A DNA stretch of 64,000 bases. Source: Leptospira wolffii serovar Khorat str. Khorat-H2 (GTDB taxonomy: Bacteria > Spirochaetota > Leptospiria > Leptospirales > Leptospiraceae). The position numbers were made by a program, and so were the translations under genes. Below, one piece after another: positions 29,626-39,255 of this stretch. Every line of letters starts with the position of its first letter. Within the stretch, counting starts at the first letter, position 1. The notes beneath the pieces are model-generated. The model did no database searches and was not told the DNA's origin. It saw nothing but the letters and a program-made list of their open reading frames with translations. The stretch is taken from the NCBI RefSeq assembly GCF_000306115.2, contig NZ_AKWX02000013.1, positions 124,001 through 188,000 of the forward strand. The letters run 5' to 3'.

Positions 29626-30753
29626 ATGTTACAAAAAATAGAAAGAATTTACGAAGATCGGGACTATTTGACCCGAATCAAAGCGGTTCATATATTCATT
29701 TTCAATATATTTACCTTGGGTGTCGGAATTTTCGCAAGTATACTATATTTGGAAAAGGGGATTCGTCCCGGATATGTGATTATCACCGTATCCTCTTTCG
29801 TTTCGGCTTGGCTGATTTGGAGTAAAAAGTTCGAATTCGCAGTGCGTCTGAACCTACTTTCCGGATTCGCCTCAGTGACGGCAGGATGGTTTTTTGGCGC
29901 CAAGGAAGGGAACTTTTTCTTTTCGATTTCCGCTCTGATATTGGTATTCCTATATCTATCCAATATTCGTAATACGATATTGGTTTCGATTTACTGCTTT
30001 GGACTTTTGGCTTTCCGTGCCTTTTCCGGAAAAAGTTTCGAATTTCAGAATCTCGTGTCCTCTCTGGATGTAATAATCATGTATTCCGTTTTTGCGATGG
30101 TGTCGATTATGACCGTTCGGGTGATCCAGAACTATTCCGAAGAAAAAGACGTACTCATAAAGGAGATCCATCATAGAGTCAGAAACAATCTACAGGTCCT
30201 ATCCGGGCTGATCGACCTACAAAAAAGCGTACTCTCTCCGGATACTGGAAAGCATTTCTCGGAGTTTCAGAATCGATTGTTCGCGATCTCCAAAATCCAC
30301 GATTACGTATACAAGTCCAAAAATTACAATCGGGTAAATTGTAAAATCGTCTTCCAGGAGATACTCTCCAATTTGATCAGAGCTACCTCTTCCGAATCGG
30401 TTTTCGTAGATCAGCAGATCGAGAATTTGGACTTTCCCATCGAGACTGCAATTCCTCTGGCTCTCATATTCAACGAGGCGCTATTGAACTCGCTCTTACA
30501 CGGAAGAAGCAGGGAGACTCCCTCCCGATTGCTCGTAAGTTTGAGCGCACACGGAAATTGCTACCATCTCTTGGTGTCGGACAACGGCCCCGGATTGGAG
30601 AGCGATACGGTCTGGAGAGAGCCTTCCACGATAGGTTTTACTTTGATACGTATTTTGGCCCAGCAATTAAGAGGGGATCTAAGGGTGGTTCTGGACGGCG
30701 GAACCAGAATCGAGTTCAGTTTTGATCCTGCCAAGAGTTCCTTATCCCTTTAA
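29626..30753 (+). CDS. HisKA_2-type sensor histidine kinase
   Basis: 375 residues. Six membrane helices (~17-165) without a large sensor loop, then a HisKA_2 phospho-acceptor region IKEIHHRVRNNLQVLSGLIDLQ-like around His182/His183, and a HATPase_c domain with NEALLNSLLHG (N-box) and SDNGPGL. This class often phosphorylates stand-alone receivers and lacks a partner next door. The next gene, 150 bases downstream on the same strand, is an ammonium-transporter phosphatase fusion, so the two could respond to the same cue. The 183-bp upstream gap contains a GATCCG/CGGATC hairpin (29460-29481). Confidence 0.88.
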   Translation: MLQKIERIYEDRDYLTRIKAVHIFIFNIFTLGVGIFASILYLEKGIRPGYVIITVSSFVSAWLIWSKKFEFAVRLNLLSGFASVTAGWFFGAKEGNFFFSISALILVFLYLSNIRNTILVSIYCFGLLAFRAFSGKSFEFQNLVSSLDVIIMYSVFAMVSIMTVRVIQNYSEEKDVLIKEIHHRVRNNLQVLSGLIDLQKSVLSPDTGKHFSEFQNRLFAISKIHDYVYKSKNYNRVNCKIVFQEILSNLIRATSSESVFVDQQIENLDFPIETAIPLALIFNEALLNSLLHGRSRETPSRLLVSLSAHGNCYHLLVSDNGPGLESDTVWREPSTIGFTLIRILAQQLRGDLRVVLDGGTRIEFSFDPAKSSLSL

Positions 30754-30903
30754 AACGTCCCGGCGGACTAAATCGGTGCTTAGGGGATAGGGAACCCCGG
30801 GCAAGAAGCCTCTGTTCGTTTATTAATGTAGAATATGAGATTTGGATCTCCGAAATGAAATGATTCTTGCCAAACGAATTTACGAAACGGATAAAAGTAT
30901 GGA

Positions 30904-33045
30904 ATGCCGAAAACCAGTTTCGACATACTTTGGGTCATTATCTCCTCCGGCCTCGTCTTCTTCATGCAGGCGGGATTTCTCTGTCTCGAATCCGGCTTAA
31001 CCCGAACTAAGAATTCGATCAACGTAGCGATTAAGAATATTACGGATTTCGGAATCGCGACTTTGATCTTCTACTCCGTTGGTTTCGGGCTTATGTACGG
31101 GAAAAGCTTTTTCGGAATCGTAGGAACCGATTCCTTTTTTCCCACATTCTACTCGGATCGTCCCGAGGTCCCTGTATTCTTTCTTTTCCAGCTCATGTTC
31201 TGCGGGACCGCCGCTACCATAGTCTCGGGAGCAGTCGCGGAAAGAATGAAATTCGGGGCTTATATCATAGTGACGACCGTGATTTCCGCTTTTATCTATC
31301 CGGTATTCGGGCATTGGGCTTGGGGAAAGAACTTAAGCGATTGGGAAGTCCTTTCCGGTTGGTTGGGAAGAATCGGATTCGTGGATTTTGCGGGATCCAC
31401 TGTAGTTCATAGCGTCGGCGGTTGGGTCGGTCTTGCCGCCATGACTCTGATCGGTCCTCGAGCCGGGAGATACGCTAAGGACGGTACGATTCGAACCATC
31501 ACGGGTCATAATCTTCCGTTAGCGATGCTCGGGACCCTGATATTATGGTTCGGTTGGATAGGATTTAACGGAGGGAGTACCTTAGAATTGAACGGTCTCG
31601 TTCCGGGCATTTTGGTAAACACGATGTTAGCGGCTTCCAGCGGAATGGGAACCGCCTTAGCTTACGGTTGGGTACGCTTAAAATATGCGGAGGCTACTTT
31701 GCCCTTAAACGGGGCCTTGGCGGGATTAGTCGCGATTACGGCGTCCTGTCAGGCAGTCACCTCCTTGCAGTCCGCATTAATCGGGGTAGTTGCAGGAATT
31801 TTAATGTTCGAAACTAGGGAGTTCCTGGATAGAATCAGGATGGACGACGCGGTCGGGGCGATCCCCGTGCACCTCGCCGCTGGGGTTTGGGGGACTATAG
31901 CGGTAGGGATATTCGGAGACTTGAATATTCTCGGAACCGGTCTGGACAGAATGGAACAAATCGGGATACAGGCCCTGGGAATTCTCGCCTGTTCCGTTCT
32001 TGCTTTCGGACTTAGCTATATCAGCCTATTTTTGGTGAATCGATTTTATCGTCTGAGAGTTTCGGAGCATAACGAACACCAGGGCTTGAATTATACGGAA
32101 CATAGGGCCTCCACGGAATTGAACGATTTATTTCTGGAAATGGAATACCAGAAAAGAACAGGAGATCTGAGTCGTAATCTTTCCATAGAACCTTTCACCG
32201 AAGTGGGGCAGATCGCGGAAAGATATAATCTGGTATTGGAAAAGATTCGGAACAATATCAAGGAGAAGGAGGACCTGACCAATCAGCTGGAGCAAAACTT
32301 GAATCTGATCCAAGCGGACCTCTCCACTGCCCGCAAGATCCAATCCAGTATCCTATCCCAAAACGACAAAATTCTGGGAGAACTCGAAATTACGGTTCGT
32401 TATCTGCCCTTGACGGAAGTAGGCGGAGACTTTTTCGATATTATGGAACTGCGTCCCGGATTGGTTCGGGTATTCTTGGCGGACGCAACCGGACACGGTG
32501 TCCAGGCGGCGCTAATGACTATGGCGATCAAGGCGATTTATGAATCCTTAAAGCGCGGGATTTATAGCGTGACTGAGATCATATACCATCTAAACAACGA
32601 ATTCATACATACTTTCCGTAATTTGAATCAGTTTTTCACTTGTATCGTTGTCGATATAGATACGAATACGAAATCCATACGTTATGCATCTGCAGGTCAT
32701 ATCCCTCAATATGTGAGGGATGACGACGGTATCCGAAAACTGGAAAAAACGGGAAGAATCATAGGCGTGGTTCCGAAGACCCAGTATACCTCCCGAGAGA
32801 TAGAGTTTCCTCCCGGCGGCCAATTGCTTCTATTTACCGATGGTCTGGTGGAGCAATGGAATTCCAACAAAGAGGAATTCGGAGAGGCTAGGGTGGAGGA
32901 AATGATCCAAATGTTCGACGGATCCGTAAGAGAAGGAATCGATCATATACTTAAAAAACAGGATTCCTTCTTAAACGGTCTTCCCAAACAGGACGATATT
33001 TCCGTAATCGGAATCAACTGGAAAAAAGACGATCCTAGTCCTTGA
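30904..33045 (+). CDS. ammonium transporter (Amt) fused to SpoIIE-type phosphatase
   Basis: 713 residues. Residues ~1-390 are a full Amt/MEP/Rh channel with about 11 helices, the conserved Asp and first pore His in DFAGSTVVHSVGGW and the second pore His in IPVHLAAGVWG. A HAMP-like/coiled-coil linker (~395-480, ending STARKIQSSIL) leads to a PP2C/SpoIIE domain with EVGGDFFD, LADATGHGVQAAL, FTDGLVEQ and KQDDISV. The intact pore residues suggest real ammonium conduction or binding. The likely role is a transceptor that reports ammonium by dephosphorylating a STAS protein. ATG 30904 has a weak ribosome binding site. Its end overlaps the convergent lipoprotein gene by 11 bases. Confidence 0.93.
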   Translation: MPKTSFDILWVIISSGLVFFMQAGFLCLESGLTRTKNSINVAIKNITDFGIATLIFYSVGFGLMYGKSFFGIVGTDSFFPTFYSDRPEVPVFFLFQLMFCGTAATIVSGAVAERMKFGAYIIVTTVISAFIYPVFGHWAWGKNLSDWEVLSGWLGRIGFVDFAGSTVVHSVGGWVGLAAMTLIGPRAGRYAKDGTIRTITGHNLPLAMLGTLILWFGWIGFNGGSTLELNGLVPGILVNTMLAASSGMGTALAYGWVRLKYAEATLPLNGALAGLVAITASCQAVTSLQSALIGVVAGILMFETREFLDRIRMDDAVGAIPVHLAAGVWGTIAVGIFGDLNILGTGLDRMEQIGIQALGILACSVLAFGLSYISLFLVNRFYRLRVSEHNEHQGLNYTEHRASTELNDLFLEMEYQKRTGDLSRNLSIEPFTEVGQIAERYNLVLEKIRNNIKEKEDLTNQLEQNLNLIQADLSTARKIQSSILSQNDKILGELEITVRYLPLTEVGGDFFDIMELRPGLVRVFLADATGHGVQAALMTMAIKAIYESLKRGIYSVTEIIYHLNNEFIHTFRNLNQFFTCIVVDIDTNTKSIRYASAGHIPQYVRDDDGIRKLEKTGRIIGVVPKTQYTSREIEFPPGGQLLLFTDGLVEQWNSNKEEFGEARVEEMIQMFDGSVREGIDHILKKQDSFLNGLPKQDDISVIGINWKKDDPSP

Positions 33046-34162
33046 TTTTCTCCCACCACTTCTCGAAGGAAGACTTGGAATTCGCGTCCACCCATTCTCC
33101 CGGTTTGGGGGTCGCTATATCGATTCCGTTCTCTTCGGCGGCCTTGACTGCTCTTTGGATCGGCTCTTCCCATGAGTGGATCGCCAAATTAAAAGTGCCC
33201 CAATGCACAGGCAGGAATTTTTTGCCGTTCAAATCCAGATGAGCCTGTAATGCGTGTTCTGGATTCATATGAATTCCTTCCCAGGTCCAATCGTAAGCTC
33301 CTATTTTAACGGAGGTGAGTTGGAACGGTCCCAGTCTTTTTCCGATTTCCTTGAAATGAGTAGAATATCCCGTGTCCCCGCTATGGAAGAATCTATGCTT
33401 AGGACCGAGTATGGACCAAGAAGACCAAAGAGTGGATTTGCGGTTAAAGAGACCCCTTCCCGAATAATGAACTGCGGGGGTGCAGATAATTTCGATATTC
33501 TTAATATTCCCTTTGTCCCACCAATCCAGTTCCACTATCTTTTCCGAAGGAATCCCCCAGGTTTCTAGGTGGGCGCCGATTCCGAGGGGTACGAAATATT
33601 TAGTACCTTTGCTCGTTAGAAATTTCGCGGTTTCCATATCTAGATGATCGTAATGGTCGTGAGATACCACTACTGCGTCGATGGGCGGCAGATTCTTCAA
33701 TGGGATGGGGACGGGGAAGAATCGACCTGGACCGATACTTTCGAAAGGAGATACTTTATCCGAAAAAACGGGATCGGTCAGAATGCGGATACCGTCTATT
33801 TCGACTAAAACTGTGGCATGACCGAGCCAAATCGCTCGCAGTCCCTGGGGAGAAGGAGAAACGAAGTCCTCGGGATTCGGAATCACCACCGGCACAGGTT
33901 TGGAAGGGACTCTGATCTCCGAACCGAATAGTTGTCTTCTTAACATCTGGCCGTAAGTTCCGGGAACGATCATCGGCACAATGGGATTATTTTCGAAATA
34001 CTCTCCCTGGAATTGGCGAGATTTTTTCATTCTTTCCAATCTTTGGCCGGCCGGATTTCCTCCGAAGGAACTCAAACAAGCGGTTTGGCAGAGCGTGAGA
34101 ATGAATAACACTCCAAATAAGATTGCGGTCGCTAGGGAGAAACGTTTCGTTTTGGGTCCCAT
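33035..34162 (-). CDS. metallo-beta-lactamase-fold lipoprotein (NAPE-PLD/RomA-like)
   Basis: 375 residues from ATG 34162. Two adjacent ATGs (34165, 34162) follow AGGAGGT; the second has the better spacing. The N-terminus is a lipoprotein signal with Cys29 after QTA. The metal-site motif HDHYDH (~168-173), then PAVHYSGRG, HSGDTGYS and PVHWGTFNLAIHSWEEP match the NAPE-phospholipase-D/RomA branch of metallo-beta-lactamase hydrolases, which cleave phosphodiesters of N-acyl lipids or related substrates. Probably anchored in the envelope facing the periplasm. Substrate unknown. Confidence 0.87.
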   Translation of the reverse strand: MGPKTKRFSLATAILFGVLFILTLCQTACLSSFGGNPAGQRLERMKKSRQFQGEYFENNPIVPMIVPGTYGQMLRRQLFGSEIRVPSKPVPVVIPNPEDFVSPSPQGLRAIWLGHATVLVEIDGIRILTDPVFSDKVSPFESIGPGRFFPVPIPLKNLPPIDAVVVSHDHYDHLDMETAKFLTSKGTKYFVPLGIGAHLETWGIPSEKIVELDWWDKGNIKNIEIICTPAVHYSGRGLFNRKSTLWSSWSILGPKHRFFHSGDTGYSTHFKEIGKRLGPFQLTSVKIGAYDWTWEGIHMNPEHALQAHLDLNGKKFLPVHWGTFNLAIHSWEEPIQRAVKAAEENGIDIATPKPGEWVDANSKSSFEKWWEKIKD

Positions 34163-34165
34163 CAT

Positions 34166-34765
34166 ATTACCTCCTTTCTTTTAGGAAGGATAACGGCTTA
34201 CAGGAAAAGTAAGGATTGGCAATCCCTATTTTGAAATTTTCCGGAGTGAAAACGGGGCGGGGAGCTTCGGAAATACAAGAACGGTTTCATGGATAACCCG
34301 CCGTTTTGAATCTAATCACTAAAAGTGGGGACTCCATTCTCCCGAAAATGTTACCGAGAATAAACTAGCAGAAACAGGCTTTAATCTAAGGAAACAATTT
34401 TTTGCATATGAGGAAAATGGGAAATTACTCGTCGAACCTGTTAAGCGGTTTGCAGGAAAGAAATTTGATTTAAGGAGAATTTCAGAACGGTTTCTGAGAC
34501 CGAGAACGGTCTACGTTTTTAAATATATTAATTTATTTTAAAATGAATGCACGAAAAATTATTTGTTTCCTTTATGAAACAAATTTGTGACCTTTTTGTG
34601 TCCTATTTATTAGGGAAGCATGATTGATAAAAATCATTCAGATTCGGATTATTATATTTGTAGGAAAGAAACGGTATCTGGAGTCGGAATGGATTAGTTC
34701 AAGAGGGAAAACACCTTATATATATGTATCCCTTTTGGTATAAATAAATTGCCGGATGATAAGAG
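34166..34765. promoter_or_regulatory. 600-bp AT-rich regulatory region before chemotaxis island
   Basis: No gene seen on either strand beyond short frames. The right half (34510-34765) is strongly A+T rich. A perfect 9-bp inverted repeat ATTTGTTTC/GAAACAAAT with a 6-base loop spans 34561-34584, and a TATATATATG run lies near 34717. This probably contains the promoter and regulator sites for the chemotaxis island that starts at 34766, and at the left end the promoter for the minus-strand lipoprotein. Confidence 0.55.
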
Positions 34766-36067
34766 ATGGTTGGTGTAGCGGAAAAAACGGTATTAATATT
34801 GGAAGATGCCGAAGAGATTGCAAGACTCTACGAGAAGTATTGCAAAAAAATCGGAGTCAATTGCGAGATAGTAAACGATATCCCTTCGGCGGTTTTGAGA
34901 ATGAAGAGTTCCAACCGGCGATATTCGGCTATCGTCGTTGATTTGGTTCTAGGGGACCAGAACGGGATCGAATTCATTCAAAAGGCTAAGGAATTAGGTT
35001 CGGAAGCGTCCATCATTGTGCAGACTTCCCAGAATTCTCCCGGAGAAATCATCAATGTGATGAAACTGGGAGTAGTGGATTACCTGATCAAGCCGGTATC
35101 TTTTGCGGCTTTCGAAAAAACGATTCGAAACGCGATCGATTTGAACACGGATAAAATCGCCCAGATTCAATTCGAGAAGAGCAGCCGAGAAGTACTCCGA
35201 AATAAATTGGAATGGTTAACCTATAAGGAATCGGTGCGTAAATCCGACGAGGATTCTCATTTGATCTCCACGATTCGGTCCTTAAGCACTTCCTTGTCGC
35301 AAGGCTCTGGCATCGGCGCCATCGTCTCCCTATTGGATCTACTAAAATTGAGCCAGGGCGAGTCCGGAAAGGGCAAGATTGTGAGTAACGAAGTCTTGGA
35401 AATGCTGTACTCGAACCAAGAGATCATACGAAAACAATTGGATGGGCTATCTTCGATCTTGACCATCGCGGAAGAGGATAGTTCCGAAGAAAGAACTTCC
35501 ACCGTCGCCTTGATGCAGGCCTTCTCCAATAAGGTCAAATCCATCGAAACGCAACTCCACAAGAAGAGGCTTAAGATCCGATTCTCGCGCTTTACGGTCG
35601 ATGAACACGTCCAAATCAATCGGAAATGGATCGAGATGTCCTTTCAGGAGTTACTACTGAATGCGATCAAATATTCCAAGCCGGGGACTTGTATCGATAT
35701 ATTCTTCAGCTTGGCCGACGGATACTTTTGCTTTGCGGTTAAAAACGCCGTGGAGAACGACCAGGCCTTAACGGATTCCAAGAAAGGAGAAGTATTGGTT
35801 ACTCGTCCTTTCTATCGTATCCTTCCTCCGGTGGAAGAATACACCGAATTAGAGCAATACGGCCTGGGTCTCGGGCTCACTGCAGTGGATCTGGTGGTAA
35901 ATAAGCATAGAGGTATATTTCATATTTATAATGTCACGGATCATACTACCGGTGAGGTAGAGGATTGCGTAATGGCAAAAGTCTTTTTGCCACTCGACAC
36001 GACGAATGCGACGGAATCCCGAAATGCGGGGCTAGGTTTCGGTACGCTTTCCATGGCGTCTTCCTGA
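34766..36067 (+). CDS. receiver-HATPase protein, chemotaxis-linked family member 1
   Basis: 433 residues. A CheY-like receiver (1-125) has Asp14, phospho-site Asp59 (VVDLVLGD) and Lys109. Then LEWLTYKES (~148), a helical segment with the signature SLSQGSGIG (176-184) where a histidine kinase would carry its H-box, and a HATPase_c domain with N-box FQELLLNAIKYS (Glu295, Asn299) and glycine loop EQYGLGLGL (~367). The usual phospho-acceptor position is Thr in this copy. Two paralogues close the island (43198 and 44485). Likely a receiver-controlled, non-classical kinase or scaffold working with the Che proteins. ATG 34766. Confidence 0.82.
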   Translation: MVGVAEKTVLILEDAEEIARLYEKYCKKIGVNCEIVNDIPSAVLRMKSSNRRYSAIVVDLVLGDQNGIEFIQKAKELGSEASIIVQTSQNSPGEIINVMKLGVVDYLIKPVSFAAFEKTIRNAIDLNTDKIAQIQFEKSSREVLRNKLEWLTYKESVRKSDEDSHLISTIRSLSTSLSQGSGIGAIVSLLDLLKLSQGESGKGKIVSNEVLEMLYSNQEIIRKQLDGLSSILTIAEEDSSEERTSTVALMQAFSNKVKSIETQLHKKRLKIRFSRFTVDEHVQINRKWIEMSFQELLLNAIKYSKPGTCIDIFFSLADGYFCFAVKNAVENDQALTDSKKGEVLVTRPFYRILPPVEEYTELEQYGLGLGLTAVDLVVNKHRGIFHIYNVTDHTTGEVEDCVMAKVFLPLDTTNATESRNAGLGFGTLSMASS

Positions 36068-36258
36068 TACGTCACGCATAATATTTGCGTTATGTCGTAT
36101 AAAAGGGAATAAATGGAAAAATTGGAAAAATCTTTCTATGATATGTACTGACTTCTGTGGTATTATTGTGCCTTCTGAGTCAATACTGTACTTAGAGTTT
36201 TTATAAGATTTTTGTCAAAGATCTGGCGTTAGCCTTCGAGAAAATACAAGGGATCTGA

Positions 36259-38790
36259 ATGGAAGTAGATTACGAAAATTTACTAAAGGATTATTTGGTC
36301 GAGACCAAGGAGCTTTTGGACGTTTCCGAGCAAGCGATCCTAGAGTTGGAAAAAGGTTATCGTCCGGATGAAATCAATACGATTTTCCGCGCGATCCATA
36401 CCATCAAGGGTAATTCCGCGATTTTCGATCTTCCTTCCGTTACCAAGCTATCCCATGCTTTCGAAAGTTATCTGAATCATTTTCGCAAAACGGAAATTCC
36501 TCCGAGTTCGGACGAAATCCATCTTTTCCTTAGATGCATCGATGTCCTCAAAGAGATGACCGAGGAGTCCGACGGAGGAAAGAACAAAGATATCGGCGAG
36601 ATATTGGATAAGCTGGAGGAGTATCTGACCAAATCCAAACATGCCGCCGAGCCTGGAAAAAACGGAAAACATGCAGTTGCATCCGAGGAGCCTCAGACTG
36701 CCGGATTGTACCTAAAGCCCAAGGCGACTACCGTTCAGAATACCAACGGAAAAGTCGGCGTCCCTAAGAGCTATATAGAAAGGGCGGAATCCGAAAGAAG
36801 GTTCCTTTTACTCATAAGATTCCGCTCCGGAGAGGGGAACTTGGAAAAGCTATCCGTTTTAGAAAGCGGGTTAGGCGGTCAAATCGAGGTCTTAAAGACA
36901 GGATCGATTCCTTATTCTTCTTCCGGAACGAACGGAAACGGACGGATGGAGGAAATCCATTTTGCAATTCTGCTTTCTTCCATGGATAGGGAGAGACTTA
37001 TAGAGTCGTCCTCTTTTCCGCTGATTTCCGTGACCTCCGTCTCCGTTCCCAAAGCTTCGGTGGAACTCCGTGAGGCGAGTAAAATCGAATCCAATTCTTC
37101 TAATATTCTATCTTCTGAAACTAAAACGGAATCGGGAAAGAATAAGGACAATCCTTCCGAATCTTATTTAAAGATCCCCCTTCAGTTGTTGGATCATATG
37201 ATCAATTTAGCGGGAGAAACGATCGTAGTCAGAAATCAATTATTACAAAGGATAGAATCCTACGAGGATCCTACTCTTCTCGCGATCGTAAGAAATTTGA
37301 GTCAATTGATCACTTCCTCCCAGGAAACGGTGATGCGGACCAGACTGCAGAAGTTGGAGGCCTTGTACAAGAAGATCCCTCGCTTGATCCACGATTTGGA
37401 AAGGACCACCGGTAAGGAAGTGGAGTTGATTCTGGAGGGAGGGGAGGTGGAACTCGATAAGAATTTGATAGATTCCATCTCGGACCCGATCACGCATATG
37501 ATCCGAAATTCGGTGGATCACGGTTTGGAGTCCCCTTTAGACAGAATTGCAGCAGGTAAACCTAGAAAAGGAACGGTAATACTCTCCGCGACCTTACGAG
37601 GCGGAAACGTGATCCTTAAAGTCGAGGACGACGGACGAGGATTGAATTACCGCCGTATCAAGGAAAAGGCGATAGAGAAGGGTCTACTTACGGAAGAAGA
37701 AGCCGAACGAAAATCCGACGAAGAACTTTCCGAACTCATTTTTTCTCCCGGATTCAGCACTGCTCAAGCGGTTTCTTCCACTTCCGGTCGCGGTGTCGGA
37801 ATGGACGTGGTCAAGATGAACTTCCAAAAAGCGGGAGGATCCGTCTCTATCAATTCCACTCTTGGAAAAGGAACTTCGGTCGTCGCATCCCTTCCTCAGA
37901 CTCTGTCGATCATCAATTGTCAAATGGTTCGAAGCGCCGGGATGCTGTTCGCCATTCCTCAGCAAAATATATCGGAGTTGATCCTTTTCGATAAGAGACT
38001 CGTCTCTTCCGTGGAAAAGAAGGATGTATACCAGCTCAGAGGACACCTTCTTCCCATATTGGATTTGAGACAGGTATTCGAACTTTCTAATGAATCCGAG
38101 GACCTGAATCGTTTTATCGTAGTTGTGCATACGGAGAAACACAAGTTCGGATTACTTGTGGAAGAGATAGAAAATCCCGAAGAAATCGTAGTTAAACCCT
38201 TATCCAAGGATCTTGCTAAACTGAATTTATACACGGGCGCTGCCATTCTCGGAGACGGAAATGTGGCTTTGATTATAGACGTCGCAGGAATCGCGAAATT
38301 CCTGAAGTTACAGCCGAATGTCCGCGAAGAACTCAGATCCGAAACCAAGAAGGACGAAAAACTCAAGGAACATTATCTCCTCTTCTCCGTCCGATCGCAA
38401 CTCTTCGGATTGAATTCAAATCAGGTCCTGCGGATAGAACTCATCGATCCTAAAAACATAGAGAAAATCATGGATAGGGAAGTGATGCAGTATCGCGGCG
38501 AGATCGTGGAGCTTTGTCGCTTGGATTCCTATTTCAAACTGAAAGATAAGGATCACCGGCCAGAAAATACGATGATACTTTTCCAAACCGCGATAGGCAA
38601 GAAAGGAATACTAGTAAACGAGATCTATAATGTCATCGAAGAGATCTCCGCGTTCACCGAGAATGAGGACCAATCTTCCGGAGTCGTCGGTAACGGAATC
38701 GTTCTGGAAGAGACGGTAATCGTCATCAACCCGATCACTATCCTGAGTAAAATCACGAAGAACCTTCTAAAAGAAGCAGTTTCTCAATAA
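36259..38790 (+). CDS. cheA: CheA chemotaxis histidine kinase with two CheW domains
   Basis: 843 residues, longer than usual (~650). An HPt domain with phospho-His47 (AIHTIKGNS), a P2-like region (~175-260), dimerisation helices (~300-370), HATPase_c with N-box MIRNSVDHGLE (~415) and GRGVGMDVVK (~510), a CheW-like regulatory domain (~548-690) and a second, C-terminal CheW-like domain (~704-843). It autophosphorylates and passes phosphate to CheY and CheB under receptor control. The extra CheW domain could link to an additional array position. A 191-bp gap upstream has an ACGCA/TGCGT repeat (36074-36090) and AT-rich promoter-like sequence. Confidence 0.95.
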   Translation: MEVDYENLLKDYLVETKELLDVSEQAILELEKGYRPDEINTIFRAIHTIKGNSAIFDLPSVTKLSHAFESYLNHFRKTEIPPSSDEIHLFLRCIDVLKEMTEESDGGKNKDIGEILDKLEEYLTKSKHAAEPGKNGKHAVASEEPQTAGLYLKPKATTVQNTNGKVGVPKSYIERAESERRFLLLIRFRSGEGNLEKLSVLESGLGGQIEVLKTGSIPYSSSGTNGNGRMEEIHFAILLSSMDRERLIESSSFPLISVTSVSVPKASVELREASKIESNSSNILSSETKTESGKNKDNPSESYLKIPLQLLDHMINLAGETIVVRNQLLQRIESYEDPTLLAIVRNLSQLITSSQETVMRTRLQKLEALYKKIPRLIHDLERTTGKEVELILEGGEVELDKNLIDSISDPITHMIRNSVDHGLESPLDRIAAGKPRKGTVILSATLRGGNVILKVEDDGRGLNYRRIKEKAIEKGLLTEEEAERKSDEELSELIFSPGFSTAQAVSSTSGRGVGMDVVKMNFQKAGGSVSINSTLGKGTSVVASLPQTLSIINCQMVRSAGMLFAIPQQNISELILFDKRLVSSVEKKDVYQLRGHLLPILDLRQVFELSNESEDLNRFIVVVHTEKHKFGLLVEEIENPEEIVVKPLSKDLAKLNLYTGAAILGDGNVALIIDVAGIAKFLKLQPNVREELRSETKKDEKLKEHYLLFSVRSQLFGLNSNQVLRIELIDPKNIEKIMDREVMQYRGEIVELCRLDSYFKLKDKDHRPENTMILFQTAIGKKGILVNEIYNVIEEISAFTENEDQSSGVVGNGIVLEETVIVINPITILSKITKNLLKEAVSQ

Positions 38791-38804
38791 ATAAGGTTCT
38801 AACC

Positions 38805-39245
38805 ATGGAAACTGTAAAAACCAGACAATATCTATCCTTTTATTTAGGGACCGAGATCTACGGGATCCAATTGGAAGGCTGCAAGGAAGTGGATCATAAT
38901 AAGAAGATTCTAAAGGTTCCTCATGCCCCTTCCTATATCGAAGGAATCGTGAACCTGAGGGGGGATCTGGTAACCATATTGAACCTGTCCTCTCTTTTCG
39001 GAAAGCCGCAGACTATTTCGAATCAGAAATATTCTTTGATTCGATTGAAGGGGAAGAAGGAGACCTTCGCGATTCTTTCCGATTCCGTTTCGGATATAAT
39101 AGAAGTTTCGGATAACGCTTTGGAGGCTTGTCCTTCCCATCTTAGCGAGAAAGAAAGTCGTTTCATTCGCTGCGTTTCCGTTTTAGAGAATGGCACATTG
39201 ATTATTTTAAACCAAGAAGAGTTGCTTAGATTAGAGGATGAGTAG
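38805..39245 (+). CDS. cheW: CheW chemotaxis coupling protein
   Basis: 146 residues, a single CheW domain. YLSFYLGTEIYGIQLEGCKEV opens the domain in two parts, and the conserved HAPSYIEGIVNLRGDLVTILNL region (split here over ~38-60) follows. It bridges receptors and CheA in the array. It starts 14 bases after cheA with AAGGT upstream of ATG 38805, so the genes are one operon. Confidence 0.95.
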   Translation: METVKTRQYLSFYLGTEIYGIQLEGCKEVDHNKKILKVPHAPSYIEGIVNLRGDLVTILNLSSLFGKPQTISNQKYSLIRLKGKKETFAILSDSVSDIIEVSDNALEACPSHLSEKESRFIRCVSVLENGTLIILNQEELLRLEDE

Positions 39246-39255
39246 GTAGAAAATT

